Below are positions 54,701-63,913 of a stretch of 64,000 nucleotides of DNA, piece by piece; position 1 is the stretch's first letter, and each line of letters opens with the position of its first letter. The notes under the pieces are model-generated. The model saw nothing but the letters and a program-made list of their open reading frames with translations, ran no database searches and was not told the DNA's origin. This DNA comes from Pyrinomonadaceae bacterium (GTDB lineage Bacteria > Acidobacteriota > Blastocatellia > Pyrinomonadales > Pyrinomonadaceae): assembly GCA_026129865.1 (NCBI GenBank), contig JAHCHG010000010.1:114446-178445 (forward strand). Reading direction: 5' to 3'. The position numbers and the translations under genes were made by a program.

Positions 54701-57700
54701 GGCGAGTTTCGTCGCGGGAAGAGCAAATCTCACCTCGACAACACGCTGGAACGCCGATTTTCCGACGAGTTCAAGCGAGGCGGTCACTTCGCATGTCAAA
54801 TACAATATCGCGGGCGCTCCGGTCGCGCAGGTCGATCCGATGGGTAGAGTTTCGAAGATTTCGTACGCGGACAATTGGAACGCGGGCAGCCTGCCCGCAA
54901 ATACATACGCCTACCCGACAAAGCTTTTCGATCCGGCGGGAAATTTCTCGGAGGTAAAATACCGTTTCGACACGGGCGCGAATGTCTGGGCGCGTTCGCC
55001 CGCGCCCGCCGGAAATTCGGTCGGGAAAACGACGGAACGTTTGTACGATTCCCTCGGCAGGCTTGATCGCGAGACTATCGTAAATTCCGGCGCTTATACA
55101 CGTTATGAATATCCGTCAAATGGAGTTCAGGCGAAGGTTTATTCGACGATCGTCGATACGAACAACAACGGAGCCGACGCGGCGGACGAGGTTTTGTCGG
55201 AAAGCTGGTCGGACGGTGCGGGGAGAGTTTTGCGATCGCGGACCGAGCATCCGGGCAGCATCGGCGGGTTTGCGGCGAGCCTTGCAGAATATGATGTTTT
55301 GGGCAGATTAAAACGCTCGAGCGTCCCGACCGAGGTCGATTCCAGCTGGAATCCCGCTGGCGACGATCTCGCCCGCGGATGGCTCTGGACATCGCAGGAA
55401 TACGATTGGAAGGGACGAGTTACGCGTGAAATAAACACCGACGGGACCGACCGTTTAACGACCTACGAGGGCTGCGGCTGCGCAGGCGGGCAAATCACGA
55501 CGGTCAAAGGTGAGCTAACGGAGGTGCCAAATCAACCGAACACTCAAGCAAGGCGATCGTCAAAAGCTTACTCGGATATATTAGGACGAACGTACAAAAT
55601 TGAAGCGCTAGATTGGGATGCGAATGTTTATTCGACGATCAAGACGATCTATAACGGGAGCGATCAAGCCGTGGAAACGATTAAATTTGAAGGAGATGAA
55701 AACAGCGCGTCTTTTCAAACGTCCACTGCAACTTACGATGGATTCGGTCGGATAACTGCAAAACATCAACCGCAACAGCAGTTGACAAATGGAACGCCCG
55801 CAAACACGACATACTCTTACAATCTTGACGGGACCATTGCCAGTAAAACGGATTCCCGAGGTTCCACTACGAACTACACTTATAGTAATCGTGGGTTACC
55901 AATTGAAATCCAAAATGTCGTTCCGCAACAATCGGCACTTGTTGCGGCTCCGTTAGTTACGGTCGTCTATGATGCCGTCGGTAATCCTGTGTCGATGAAT
56001 ACTGCCGGAAGTATTTCGACCAGTTTTACCTACAATTCCCTTTCACAAGTTGTAGCCGAACGCCAGACAATTTCTGATCTCCCAAATGCTCCTGTTCCGA
56101 ACAACGAGTATAAGATCGATTATTCGTATAATTTGTCCGGCGGCTTGGCGGCGATAATTGACCCGTTCGGTCAGCACTTTATTTACGGACATGACAAGGT
56201 CGGAAGATTAAAAGAAATTAATGGTAGCGTTCCTTTTGCCGAAGTAACCAACTATCTTGCCGATGTAAAATATCGAGCTTGGGGCTCGGCGCGAGAGACG
56301 CTATACGGGAACGGTACCAAGATGAACGCGTCATTCGACTCAAAACTTCGAGCATCCGGAATTACCTATGCAAAGTCTTCTGACGGATCAAACTTGATGC
56401 GAAAGAACTACGAATATTTTCAAGATGGAAATCTGAAGTACATACAAGATCCAGATAATCCGATCTTCGACCGCTCTTTCAAATACGATTTTAATGCCCG
56501 ATTGACAGAAGCGAGGACCGGCGCAGAAGCCCGAGGGCAAAACGAGCCTGATGCTACCAAGATTCCGTTCCGTGAAAATTTTACCCACAATGCTTTCGGT
56601 CAGATAACAAATCGGACTGGGGATTGGAAGCCAGGAACGAACTGCGACAACGTCATCAATCAAAATAATTCGTATCAAAATAATCGAAACACGGGAACCG
56701 GATGGTTATACGATTCTGACGGACGGGTTTTACACGGTCAAGGAATCCACAGGGAATATGATGGCGGTGGTAACCTAATAAAAACTTGGGACGGCAGTTC
56801 CAGCTACATACTTAATTTTGAATTTGATGCGAACGGTCGGGAGATCAAAAGAACGGAAACTCTTTTTGACCCCGTCGAGCAAAACTGGGATGAGCCTGAA
56901 AGTAATTACTACCTCCGGTCAGCTGTTTTGGGCGGGCGGGTTTTGACCGAACTTGCTGACGATGGGCAGAAAAAGATTGGGTTTGTATTCGCTGGAGCAG
57001 AAATTCTTGCTCGACAGGAAGTTGACTTCGAAAACCCTTCTCAAACAAAAGTTAAATGGGAAATTTGGGACGCGAGCCGGAATTCGCGGGTTGAGACTGA
57101 TAAGAATGGGAATATTATTCCGGTAAACTTTGTCGCGGGCGGAAAATTTGAACTTGATCCGTTGGGAAATAATTCAAATTACGCGTGTTTCCCACCGTAT
57201 CCCGATCGTGGTTTTGGGACTATTCAGTATCAACGCGCCGCCATTAAACCTTTCCCGGAAAACCATTTATCGTATGGCACTATGTGCTACTTCGACGGGA
57301 TACCGACACTTTGCGAACAAGCGAACATGCTCTTTGAGAAAAATCGAGATTCGTTTGATGCCGAATTCTTTGATGATATCCCCGGAGCGTTCTCTGATAT
57401 GACGGCTAGGTCGCAGCTCGATGCCGAACGCGAAGCCACCCGATCCCGACGCGACGATTACGATAGTAGTTCAATTTTGATAAGCCGAACTTACGGTGAT
57501 TCTAGCGGAGGAAATATTGTTGTGGTTGGTTATGAAAATACTCAAATGCTTTCCACCAACAACGATCTAACAATTTCGCTAAACGTTTACGGTATCTGGG
57601 ACGATCGCTTGGAATTGCTTTGGGATACGTTGTTATACTTCATAAACTCCGAAGAGTGTGCTAAGGCGTTCAAAAATGCGGGAGTTGTTTCAGTTCCAGA

Positions 57701-58184
57701 ACAGCTAGGCAAAGGGGTAGTAATCGTTAGCCAAAATTTTGTTCAAAACTCATCCGATGACAAGCAGTGGGCGCCAGATTCAGCTATGGCGATGGGTATG
57801 CGCAGTGGTTATGAGGAAGCACCTTACACGAATGACGTAACCTACATTGGTCCCTATAACGGTATCAGGTACATTTCATTGTCAAACCGAGCCTTTAATG
57901 AAGCCGATGATCATTTTTCGGTAAGTTTTATTCATGCTTTTGTGCATTCGGGCGGAAAACCTAGTTCTGGGGTTTATATCGCGGGTTATTACAACAATAG
58001 AACCAATCCTATCGTCAATCCGAAAACCAATAGACCGATTTCGGGCACTGGGGGACCGAGATTTGAAAGCGAAACACGCGGAGATCTCGAATGGATGGGC
58101 GAGGATTACAACAAAATTATTGAGACCTGTACGCCTGAAGGGGCTGCAAAAGTTGGAAAAGCCAGAGGTCTTCGTCGAAGATGA
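51768..58184 (+). CDS. secreted FG-GAP/RHS-repeat polymorphic protein, full length, tip 1
   Basis: 2138 residues. AGAGGTG precedes the ATG. Signal-like helix about residues 33-55 (ends KAAAES). Residues 157-436 hold six or seven FG-GAP/VCBS-like repeats with DxDxDG calcium motifs (DYDGDGKTDLAVYRPSSGTW). RHS/YD repeats follow from about 440 to 1790 (typical strings YDSLGRLDRETIV, YEYPSNGVQ). The tip begins after LDPLGNNS (near residue 1797), about 340 residues, Cys-containing and ending GKARGLRRR. It contains SFIHAFVHSGG (H2056, A2057, H2060), a zincin-like motif lacking the catalytic Glu. Residues 1106-1242 are nearly duplicated in the next RHS frame. RHS proteins form a shell around a C-terminal toxin or effector. 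Confidence 0.9.
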   Translation: MNIKTLERMISRGGFCFSAVINCFKDFVTVRRGLAIFLITFLTIPTLFISDLTKAAAESRLAGNGNTLTSPVNAPPTAFVFSSRSEFAVLFSKVDLIATAISGYFLSPELPHGFEMAAPRSPFYNSVLATGASFASFIGLSESSAVTTRTASGNKEFDFDFDGKADFARWQPSSGEWKIKNSNGGNLTTLTLGNSTSKLAPGDFDGDMKTDIAVFSSGTWTIKPSSGSQYTHSWGASGDLAATGDYNGDGRSDYAVFRPSTATWWIQLSSDFSYSSTVFGASSDILVQGDYDGDSKTDLAVFRPATGQWHVKNSFSGTTTISNWGVATDIPVPADYDGDGKTDLAVYRPSSGTWYIYKSSGGGSYIQQIWGNYGDQPVPADYDSDGLTDLAIWRPKTGVWFVYKSCNFSGTCGSNGQFIYESLGITSDVPVESAYVKKIGGVVQDYEHAKLRLSPKNSTGGTDLYSRNFAWSSGLVGLPGRAGLGAGFGISYNSLVWLKDPDNNVMIFDPDQSNVSPGFRMGFPTIEPVYWDKDNGRFSYLMVAPSGARLEFRQIGASDTYETADSSYLQLKTVGASSPNDPIESIQITVTATDGSQMKYQWIAGAFRLSEIKDRNGNYISVVHDQFGLLRTVTDTLGRIVTVNYDNEFYPVSITQDWKTSNGAGTSAVHTWAAFNYSTITVSPSFSSGLGVFGPSNGTSIKVFQKITSADGSYTTFEYNNFGQVSKVNNYAPDWHLLNYVRTDLQNPASNQNDCPRFSQTSSWVENFNGGNEVVINNSYAENQTIPQAGGTGVKIEVSMVGHPNSAVTKTFVGQSDWTESLPLVTEDWADNGSGFARQRWSQTVWTQDDTNLSYVENPRVVESFVGDNVSVRKSQTIYRTYPQTNIAEYGLVAEQLVFDADQTTVLKKVEMEYNFDPVYVSRRIIGLPLETRGFGRDGGILKLVSKMTYAFDQGDFNDSTLEQNISNAVNHDNVNFSASFVAGRANLTSTTRWNADFPTSSSEAVTSHVKYNIAGAPVAQVDPMGRVSKISYADNWNAGSLPANTYAYPTKLFDPAGNFSEVKYRFDTGANVWARSPAPAGNSVGKTTERLYDSLGRLDRETIVNSGAYTRYEYPSNGVQAKVYSTIVDTNNNGADAADEVLSESWSDGAGRVLRSRTEHPGSIGGFAASLAEYDVLGRLKRSSVPTEVDSSWNPAGDDLARGWLWTSQEYDWKGRVTREINTDGTDRLTTYEGCGCAGGQITTVKGELTEVPNQPNTQARRSSKAYSDILGRTYKIEALDWDANVYSTIKTIYNGSDQAVETIKFEGDENSASFQTSTATYDGFGRITAKHQPQQQLTNGTPANTTYSYNLDGTIASKTDSRGSTTNYTYSNRGLPIEIQNVVPQQSALVAAPLVTVVYDAVGNPVSMNTAGSISTSFTYNSLSQVVAERQTISDLPNAPVPNNEYKIDYSYNLSGGLAAIIDPFGQHFIYGHDKVGRLKEINGSVPFAEVTNYLADVKYRAWGSARETLYGNGTKMNASFDSKLRASGITYAKSSDGSNLMRKNYEYFQDGNLKYIQDPDNPIFDRSFKYDFNARLTEARTGAEARGQNEPDATKIPFRENFTHNAFGQITNRTGDWKPGTNCDNVINQNNSYQNNRNTGTGWLYDSDGRVLHGQGIHREYDGGGNLIKTWDGSSSYILNFEFDANGREIKRTETLFDPVEQNWDEPESNYYLRSAVLGGRVLTELADDGQKKIGFVFAGAEILARQEVDFENPSQTKVKWEIWDASRNSRVETDKNGNIIPVNFVAGGKFELDPLGNNSNYACFPPYPDRGFGTIQYQRAAIKPFPENHLSYGTMCYFDGIPTLCEQANMLFEKNRDSFDAEFFDDIPGAFSDMTARSQLDAEREATRSRRDDYDSSSILISRTYGDSSGGNIVVVGYENTQMLSTNNDLTISLNVYGIWDDRLELLWDTLLYFINSEECAKAFKNAGVVSVPEQLGKGVVIVSQNFVQNSSDDKQWAPDSAMAMGMRSGYEEAPYTNDVTYIGPYNGIRYISLSNRAFNEADDHFSVSFIHAFVHSGGKPSSGVYIAGYYNNRTNPIVNPKTNRPISGTGGPRFESETRGDLEWMGEDYNKIIETCTPEGAAKVGKARGLRRR
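55083..55491 (+). repeat. duplicated RHS core segment, copy in the full-length gene
   Basis: About 410 bp nearly identical to 58803-59231; differences are scattered substitutions and one 21-bp indel around 55371 (GATCTCGCCCGCGG against GATTACCGCGGAGTTGATACC). Homology stops near the CAGGCGG codons in both copies. The segment offers a target for recombination that would swap tips. Confidence 0.93.
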
Positions 58185-58678
58185 AAAGAACAGCAGGCAA
58201 CATAATATCCATCGCATGTAGTTTCCTCTGTCTGACAATCCTTCTTCTACTTGCGGGCGAAATTAGCGGACTTCGACAGGGATTGACTGGTTCAATTTTA
58301 GACCCTAGCATCGCCAACTTTGAACCTCGAATTGCTTATGGTGGTCGCAACTTCTATTCAACAATTAGTAGCGCTTATCTCAAGTCGGCGTTGGGCATGT
58401 TTTTCGTGTTCGTAGCTGCCCTTTTATGTTCCGGGTTATGGGATAAACTTTTGGGAAGTATTATCCCGCTTTTACTGATTTACCAATACTGTAATGTATT
58501 CGAAATCAAGTATGACACTCTAAGCTTGAATCCACTTAGCTCCACTAATACCTGGATTCGCAGTTCATTATTTTTTGATTGGGTTTGCTTTTGCATGTTC
58601 ATTGCAATTTTTCTCGTAAATGGAAGTTCATTGATACCTAGAATAATCGGAAAATTTCGGAGGTCCGGACATAATTAG
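58181..58678 (+). CDS. small membrane protein following RHS tip 1, candidate immunity protein
   Basis: 165 residues. The ATG overlaps the RHS stop (ATGA), implying translational coupling. Four hydrophobic stretches: about 7-27, 68-88, 92-110 and 131-152. No known family recognised. Base composition is A/T-richer than the core genome. Position directly after the tip is where cognate immunity genes lie in RHS systems, so immunity is inferred from position only. Confidence 0.7.
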   Translation: MKRTAGNIISIACSFLCLTILLLLAGEISGLRQGLTGSILDPSIANFEPRIAYGGRNFYSTISSAYLKSALGMFFVFVAALLCSGLWDKLLGSIIPLLLIYQYCNVFEIKYDTLSLNPLSSTNTWIRSSLFFDWVCFCMFIAIFLVNGSSLIPRIIGKFRRSGHN

Positions 58679-58746
58679 TTGCAGTAAATCTCCGAAAGTT
58701 CGGGAATAACACAACTTCCGGCTAAACTATCGCTCTAGAAATTCAT

Positions 58747-61700
58747 TTGGAAGTGCTCAGACTTTCATTGTTAGAGTATTTCTTTTTTCGAAATATAACT
58801 GAGAATTCCGGCGCTTATACGCGTTATGAATATCCGTCAAATGGAGTTCAGTCAAAGGTTTATTCGACGATTGTCGATACGAACAACAACGGAGCCGACG
58901 CGGCGGACGAGGTTTTGTCGGAAAGCTGGTCGGACGGTGCGGGGAGAGTTTTGCGATCGCGGACCGAGCATCCGGGCAGCGCCGGCGGGTTTGCGGCGAG
59001 CCTTGCGGAATATGACGTTTTGGGAAGATTAAAACGCTCGAGCGTGCCGACCGAGGTCGATGCAAACTGGAACCCCGCGGGCGACGATTACCGCGGAGTT
59101 GATACCAATAATAATCTGGTATGGCTCTGGACATCGCAGGAATACGATTGGAAGGGACGAGTTACGCGTGAGATAAACACCGACGGCACCGACCGTTTGA
59201 CGACCTACGAGGGCTGCGGCTGTGCGGGCGGCGTGGTTGCGACGCTTCAGAGCGAACTTGTTCCGCGCGACGATCAGCCGAATACGCTTGCCCGCCGGAC
59301 TCAGAAGGTGTATCAGGATATTCTGGGCAGAACTTATAAGACGGAATTTCTGGATTGGAATGGAAACGTTTATAAGACATTGTTAAATAGTTTTAGTGGG
59401 CGTGATGAGGTGATGATCGAACGCGTTGTGGCTGGTGTGGAGTCGAACAGTGTTTTTCGTGAAACGACCCAAGTTTTCGACGGACTTGGACGATTGATCA
59501 GCCGTCATATACCTGAGCAGGACGCGAACACCGCAACCGTTTTCACATACTTTCCAGACGATAAACCACAAACTATTACCGATGCTCGCGGCGCTACGAA
59601 ACATTATTCGTACAATAATTTAGGCTTGCTTCAACAAATCGGCTGGACGGTTCCTCCCGGTAGCGGAATCGAACTTCCCGAACCAGTTTCATTCACATAT
59701 GACGCCCTTGGAAATCGAACTTCAATGATTGACGGGGCGGGAACAGTAGAGTACCAGTACAATCAGCTTTCGCAATTAACCTCGGAGACCAGAGAGTTCA
59801 ATGAGACGGTTCCTCTTTCCCCGACCGGAGATAATCGGTTTCGAATCGAATATAATTACGGACTTTCGGGAATTTTGATCGGCTACAAAGAGCCTTTCGG
59901 TGAGGTTATCACGTATTCGTTTGATAGATCGGGAAAAATCTATTCTGTCGACGGATTGCGCACTTTAGAAAATGTTCAGAAAAGATACGTTACGGGAACG
60001 GAATTTAGAGCATGGGGCGCAATTAAAACTTTAAACTATGAAAACGGCAGCTTTTTGGCGGTTGGTTATAACGCTCGAATGCTTCCGCAAGAGTATGAGT
60101 TTCGAGGCGTGAACGGAAATTATTTTACAAAACTTTCTTACGATTACTTAAGCGACGGAAAACTTAGATTTTCTGATACGGACTACAATATAGGAGTAAA
60201 CGATAATGCTGAAAATTTTGATAGATCATACAGCTATGACTATCTGGGTAGGTTAACGTCGGGAAGGTCCGGTGCCGAGGCGAGGGGACAAAATGAAAAT
60301 AACACGGGCAATCGTCCTTTTCGTATGACCCTTGAATATAATCATTTTGGAGAGATAACCCGGCAAATACGGCTCCATTACGGAATGAACACTTCGGCGG
60401 AGTTTGATTATGCAAACGGGAGAACAATCACAGACGTTCGGACGCAGGATTTACAGTATTGGGATAACGTCTCCAAAGTTACCAGCCACACCTATGATGC
60501 AGATGGGCGATCGACAGTAGATGGACAGCAATACGATGCCGAAGGACGGCTAAAATATAAACATTTAGAGCATCATTCAACCAATTTGACTCATTATCGA
60601 ACATTTCAAAGCGACGGGGACGGTAACATCCTAAGAAGTTCAGAGCGCAAAATTTCATGGTGCAACAGCCCGCCGGCAAATCGATGTTTCGATTTCGAAA
60701 AAGAGACGTACCGAATTATTTCCTCGGTTCTTCAGACGTCCCTGAACGAGATAGTTATAAAGCGGCAGCACATCGGAAATCCCTCGGAGCAGCGTTCTAG
60801 ATCGAGTTCAATATATGCCGCCAATACCGAGATCGCCAAGCGAACGATTGGAAATATAGGCACGTCGTACCAAGCGGACGTGACAATAATTAAATCCACC
60901 GATCCCAGCGGCGTGGAACATTCATGGTTCGACGAAATTAACTTTTCCTTTTCAACCGTGGATCCGTTTGGGGCGAGCTTGGGATATGAAAATCCTTATC
61001 CTGTGGATCCGCCCGATACACCTGGATACCCCAATTGCGATTACGATTTTGACCATGACGACCGCGACGACTGCGAATATCCGCCGGAATTCGAAGACCC
61101 TCAATCCGAAGGCTCCGGGGCTGGAAGCATTCCGAAAACAGTTTGTTATCAAGACGGTTTTGAGGTTGATTGTATGGTGGCACTTAGAAATATTGATCCT
61201 GACACTCCTGTCACAAAGGAAAACGAATTCCCCGATCAAGCGCCGTCCACAACGGGACCGAAAAATGTATGGCAGGACGACGATTCAACAGATGATAAGA
61301 GCAATCAAAAGGAAGCGGAATTAGATTTTGAGCAGCAATACAGCGGTCTGGACGTAAGTTTTGGAGAGTCTGCCGGGGTAAGAGTGTTCGTGAATACGGC
61401 TATGCAACTCGGAACAGTAAGGGACCATGTGTCTCAAATTCTTCCTGGGCATACTCATCATCTATCTCAAGGTCGATTGAATCAGGGTCCAGAAGCGCAA
61501 TCCGACGAGGCGACAATAAATATAGCACTTGATAACTGCATCGAATCATTATTCGGTGGGCTTATAATGAATAACTGGTTGTATAGTTATAACAGAAATA
61601 GTAAAAATGGCTATATCAAGTTCACGCCCACCTTACCCGGAGGCAACGGAATACCGGGAATCGGAGAAATTTCGGCAACCACATGGTTTACTCAAACCGG

Positions 61701-62046
61701 TGCAGCAATAGCCGCACTACAAAACGCCGAGTCCGGAACAACGTTTGTCGCCCAATCCGGATACACGTCTCCCAGAAGCACAGATGTCAACTGGATTGCA
61801 AAAGAAGTAGCCGAGAACTCAGCAAAATATAAAGACGTGGGTTTCCGAGCACTGTTTATTCACGAGATGGGTAATATGATCGCAAACATCATCAGACGAA
61901 ATGGCTGGTCAAATGATCATGGTGTCGACAACTCAAAGTTTTTCGGTGTCAATGACCCTGATATTGGACAGAAACTTGAAAATTGTGTATTTGGCGGTCG
62001 CGTAGGACTCCAATCCGGAAGATTGGGTCTAAGTCGAGAGTTTTAG
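58747..62046 (+). CDS. orphan RHS cassette with tip 2 (no secretion or FG-GAP part)
   Basis: 1099 codons from a TTG at 58747 without ribosome site; homology to the first RHS gene begins abruptly at 58803 (NSGAYTRYEYPSNGVQ), so the first 19 residues are probably junk and the cassette has no real start. RHS repeats run to about residue 735; the tip starts after VDPFGASLGYEN. The tip has an Asp/Pro-rich linker, CYQDGFEVDCMVAL, DNCIESLFGG and LFIHEMGNMIANI (H1039, E1040, N1043), zincin-like with Asn where the second His is expected, then DIGQKLENCVFGG. It may be silent until recombined into the full-length gene. Confidence 0.85.
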   Translation: MEVLRLSLLEYFFFRNITENSGAYTRYEYPSNGVQSKVYSTIVDTNNNGADAADEVLSESWSDGAGRVLRSRTEHPGSAGGFAASLAEYDVLGRLKRSSVPTEVDANWNPAGDDYRGVDTNNNLVWLWTSQEYDWKGRVTREINTDGTDRLTTYEGCGCAGGVVATLQSELVPRDDQPNTLARRTQKVYQDILGRTYKTEFLDWNGNVYKTLLNSFSGRDEVMIERVVAGVESNSVFRETTQVFDGLGRLISRHIPEQDANTATVFTYFPDDKPQTITDARGATKHYSYNNLGLLQQIGWTVPPGSGIELPEPVSFTYDALGNRTSMIDGAGTVEYQYNQLSQLTSETREFNETVPLSPTGDNRFRIEYNYGLSGILIGYKEPFGEVITYSFDRSGKIYSVDGLRTLENVQKRYVTGTEFRAWGAIKTLNYENGSFLAVGYNARMLPQEYEFRGVNGNYFTKLSYDYLSDGKLRFSDTDYNIGVNDNAENFDRSYSYDYLGRLTSGRSGAEARGQNENNTGNRPFRMTLEYNHFGEITRQIRLHYGMNTSAEFDYANGRTITDVRTQDLQYWDNVSKVTSHTYDADGRSTVDGQQYDAEGRLKYKHLEHHSTNLTHYRTFQSDGDGNILRSSERKISWCNSPPANRCFDFEKETYRIISSVLQTSLNEIVIKRQHIGNPSEQRSRSSSIYAANTEIAKRTIGNIGTSYQADVTIIKSTDPSGVEHSWFDEINFSFSTVDPFGASLGYENPYPVDPPDTPGYPNCDYDFDHDDRDDCEYPPEFEDPQSEGSGAGSIPKTVCYQDGFEVDCMVALRNIDPDTPVTKENEFPDQAPSTTGPKNVWQDDDSTDDKSNQKEAELDFEQQYSGLDVSFGESAGVRVFVNTAMQLGTVRDHVSQILPGHTHHLSQGRLNQGPEAQSDEATINIALDNCIESLFGGLIMNNWLYSYNRNSKNGYIKFTPTLPGGNGIPGIGEISATTWFTQTGAAIAALQNAESGTTFVAQSGYTSPRSTDVNWIAKEVAENSAKYKDVGFRALFIHEMGNMIANIIRRNGWSNDHGVDNSKFFGVNDPDIGQKLENCVFGGRVGLQSGRLGLSREF
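58803..59231 (+). repeat. duplicated RHS core segment, copy at the head of the orphan cassette
   Basis: Nearly identical to 55083-55491. The match begins at the exact point where the orphan cassette gains RHS coding sense. It carries an extra seven codons (RGVDTNN-like, YRGVDTNNNLVW) that the first copy lacks. Confidence 0.93.
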
Positions 62047-62073
62047 AGTATATTTTCGGGGACCTATTTTTTT

Positions 62074-62649
62074 ATGAAACCCATAATTGGATTACTGCTA
62101 ATTACGACTGGTCTTGTAAATTTTGCCTGTTGGAATTCGCGTATTGACCACTATTCACAGCCTTCCCTTAACAGCACTTCGAGCGGACTAGGCTCTGATT
62201 ACCGAGTCGACGGCGTCCGACTCGATTTAGTTAGCCGTTCAAGAGATGAGGTCATTCTTAGTTTAAGCAACGATTCTGATTCCACGATTTACTTGATTTA
62301 TGATGAAATCGTCGGCGAGACGGATAATCATTTTGCGGTTTATTTTCTTTCGTGTCAGGAGGGAGGAGAAAAAACCGACCGGACCCCTGAATGGCATTTC
62401 GTGCCTGAGCACAAGCCGTTAAAAGCAAGGGAAAAACTGAAGATAAAGCTGTTTGCAATACCAAAGTTCACCGGCGAATGCGAAGTTTCGATCCGATACT
62501 TTGACAACGATGAGCCCTTGAAGCTACTCGACAAAATGGTGTCTGACCTTCCTAATATTCGTTTACCAACCGAATCCGAAGCAAAGATCATTGACTCAAC
62601 AACACGGATTGTCAAAACGACCTTGAACTTCGAAACGGACAATGATTAA
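62074..62649 (+). CDS. lipoprotein-like exported protein after RHS tip 2, candidate immunity protein
   Basis: 191 residues, 27 bp after the orphan RHS cassette. Signal segment PIIGLLLITTGLVNFACW with a Cys at residue 19; -3 is Asn, so the lipobox is imperfect. The mature part is a beta-rich domain (VDGVRLDLVSRSRDEVILSL, then NDSDSTIYLIYDE) with few known features. A periplasmic immunity or inhibitor role is inferred only from its place behind a tip. Confidence 0.68.
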   Translation: MKPIIGLLLITTGLVNFACWNSRIDHYSQPSLNSTSSGLGSDYRVDGVRLDLVSRSRDEVILSLSNDSDSTIYLIYDEIVGETDNHFAVYFLSCQEGGEKTDRTPEWHFVPEHKPLKAREKLKIKLFAIPKFTGECEVSIRYFDNDEPLKLLDKMVSDLPNIRLPTESEAKIIDSTTRIVKTTLNFETDND

Positions 62650-62711
62650 CCCGACGAGTAAACTTATTTAGATTTCTATAGATGTTGATTGACGACAAGT
62701 ACTTCGGAAAA

Positions 62712-63902
62712 ATTCCACTACCGCAGCAAGAAGAGGATATACGTGAGCGCCGGCGGCGCGGTTAGGCGATCGACGGCGGGCAGATTTATGATTGTATCGA
62801 ATGGCTGACGTCCGATCCTGTAACAGGCACCGAAGCGCGGTTTATTTACACAGACCTTGGCGCCGCGCGGAGCACGGAAGAATTCGAACCGCTCGGGCAG
62901 CAGGTCTTTGCTCAAGACCCGGCAGAATTCCCCGACCCGCCGCCGAATGAGATGGTCAGTTTTTGGGAAGATATGCAGTGGCAATGCTCGATACCACAGG
63001 AATTTTATGGCGGATTCGAAGAAATGCCGTGGCATTGTCAAAATTCTTCATTGCTGAGCCGTTCTCTCAACGGAGACAAACTTTACGAAATCGTCGAGGG
63101 TGAATCGAGCCCAAAGAAAGTGAGAATCGGAAAAAACCCGAAGTCCGATCCGGAAGGCGAAGCTGCTCCTTCTCCATCTGAAAAAATCCTGAGTTTCTCT
63201 CTCTCATCTTCGACAAAGCCGATCGCCCTCGATGATGATGAGGATGAGATCATCGCGGAAATACAAAGCGAAAAGACCAAACCGCTAACCATGCCGGATG
63301 ACTTTAAAGACGCGAGTTTCGACGATGATAAATTGGCAACAAAGATCCGGAAAGATATTGATATCGCTATGGAATATCTTAACGGAAATAAGGACTGCGC
63401 AAGCTTTCTCAATCAAATACTAAAGAATGTTGAAACTAGAGATATTAAGTACTGGTCTTTGCGTGTAGATTCTGAGTCAGTAAAGGATGCAAATGGCAAC
63501 GTATTTGCTTCAACAATAAGTATTAAGGAGTTATTGGCATTTGCTAAGGACGCAAAAGTCATTGCATCTGGAGAATCTGGGACGCAAGAATCAAATTACG
63601 TTATTTACCATAACCAAATGTCTGCGTCTCCAGGGCAATTGATTGTACATAAATCTTATGCGAACGCAAAAGGTGACGAAAAAACCTTTATCGTCATCCA
63701 TGAAACTTTCCATCAGCTTGAAGGCGTGGGGGACTTAGAGCTTGCCCGGGCAGCTCAACTTACACTGAATCCAAAGAAGTCCCCAAAGATTTTCGAGGAT
63801 ACACCCGAAGGACGGCGCGACGCCTCAATCGAATTTAATCAAATTACAAAATCCCGGTGCGAAGGACTTCAAATTCCAAACGGCAAAACCTTCAGGTTTT
63901 GA
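62712..63902 (+). pseudogene. decapitated RHS fragment with tip 3 (intact HExxH)
   Basis: RHS sense starts at 62712 (YRSKKRIYVSAGGAV), then shifts frame near 62760: the next frame reads GGQIYDCIEWLTSDPVTGTE and FEPLGQQVFAQDP, the last RHS block and tip boundary. From there the frame is open to 63902. The first in-frame ATG is 62952, giving 316 residues without signal peptide. The tip ends with FIVIHETFHQLEGVGDLELA (HETFH at 63700-63714), a full zinc metalloprotease motif with a plausible downstream Glu. No start codon or core precedes it, so it is an orphan tip, silent unless rejoined. Confidence 0.78.
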
Positions 63903-63913
63903 GGTGATGATCT

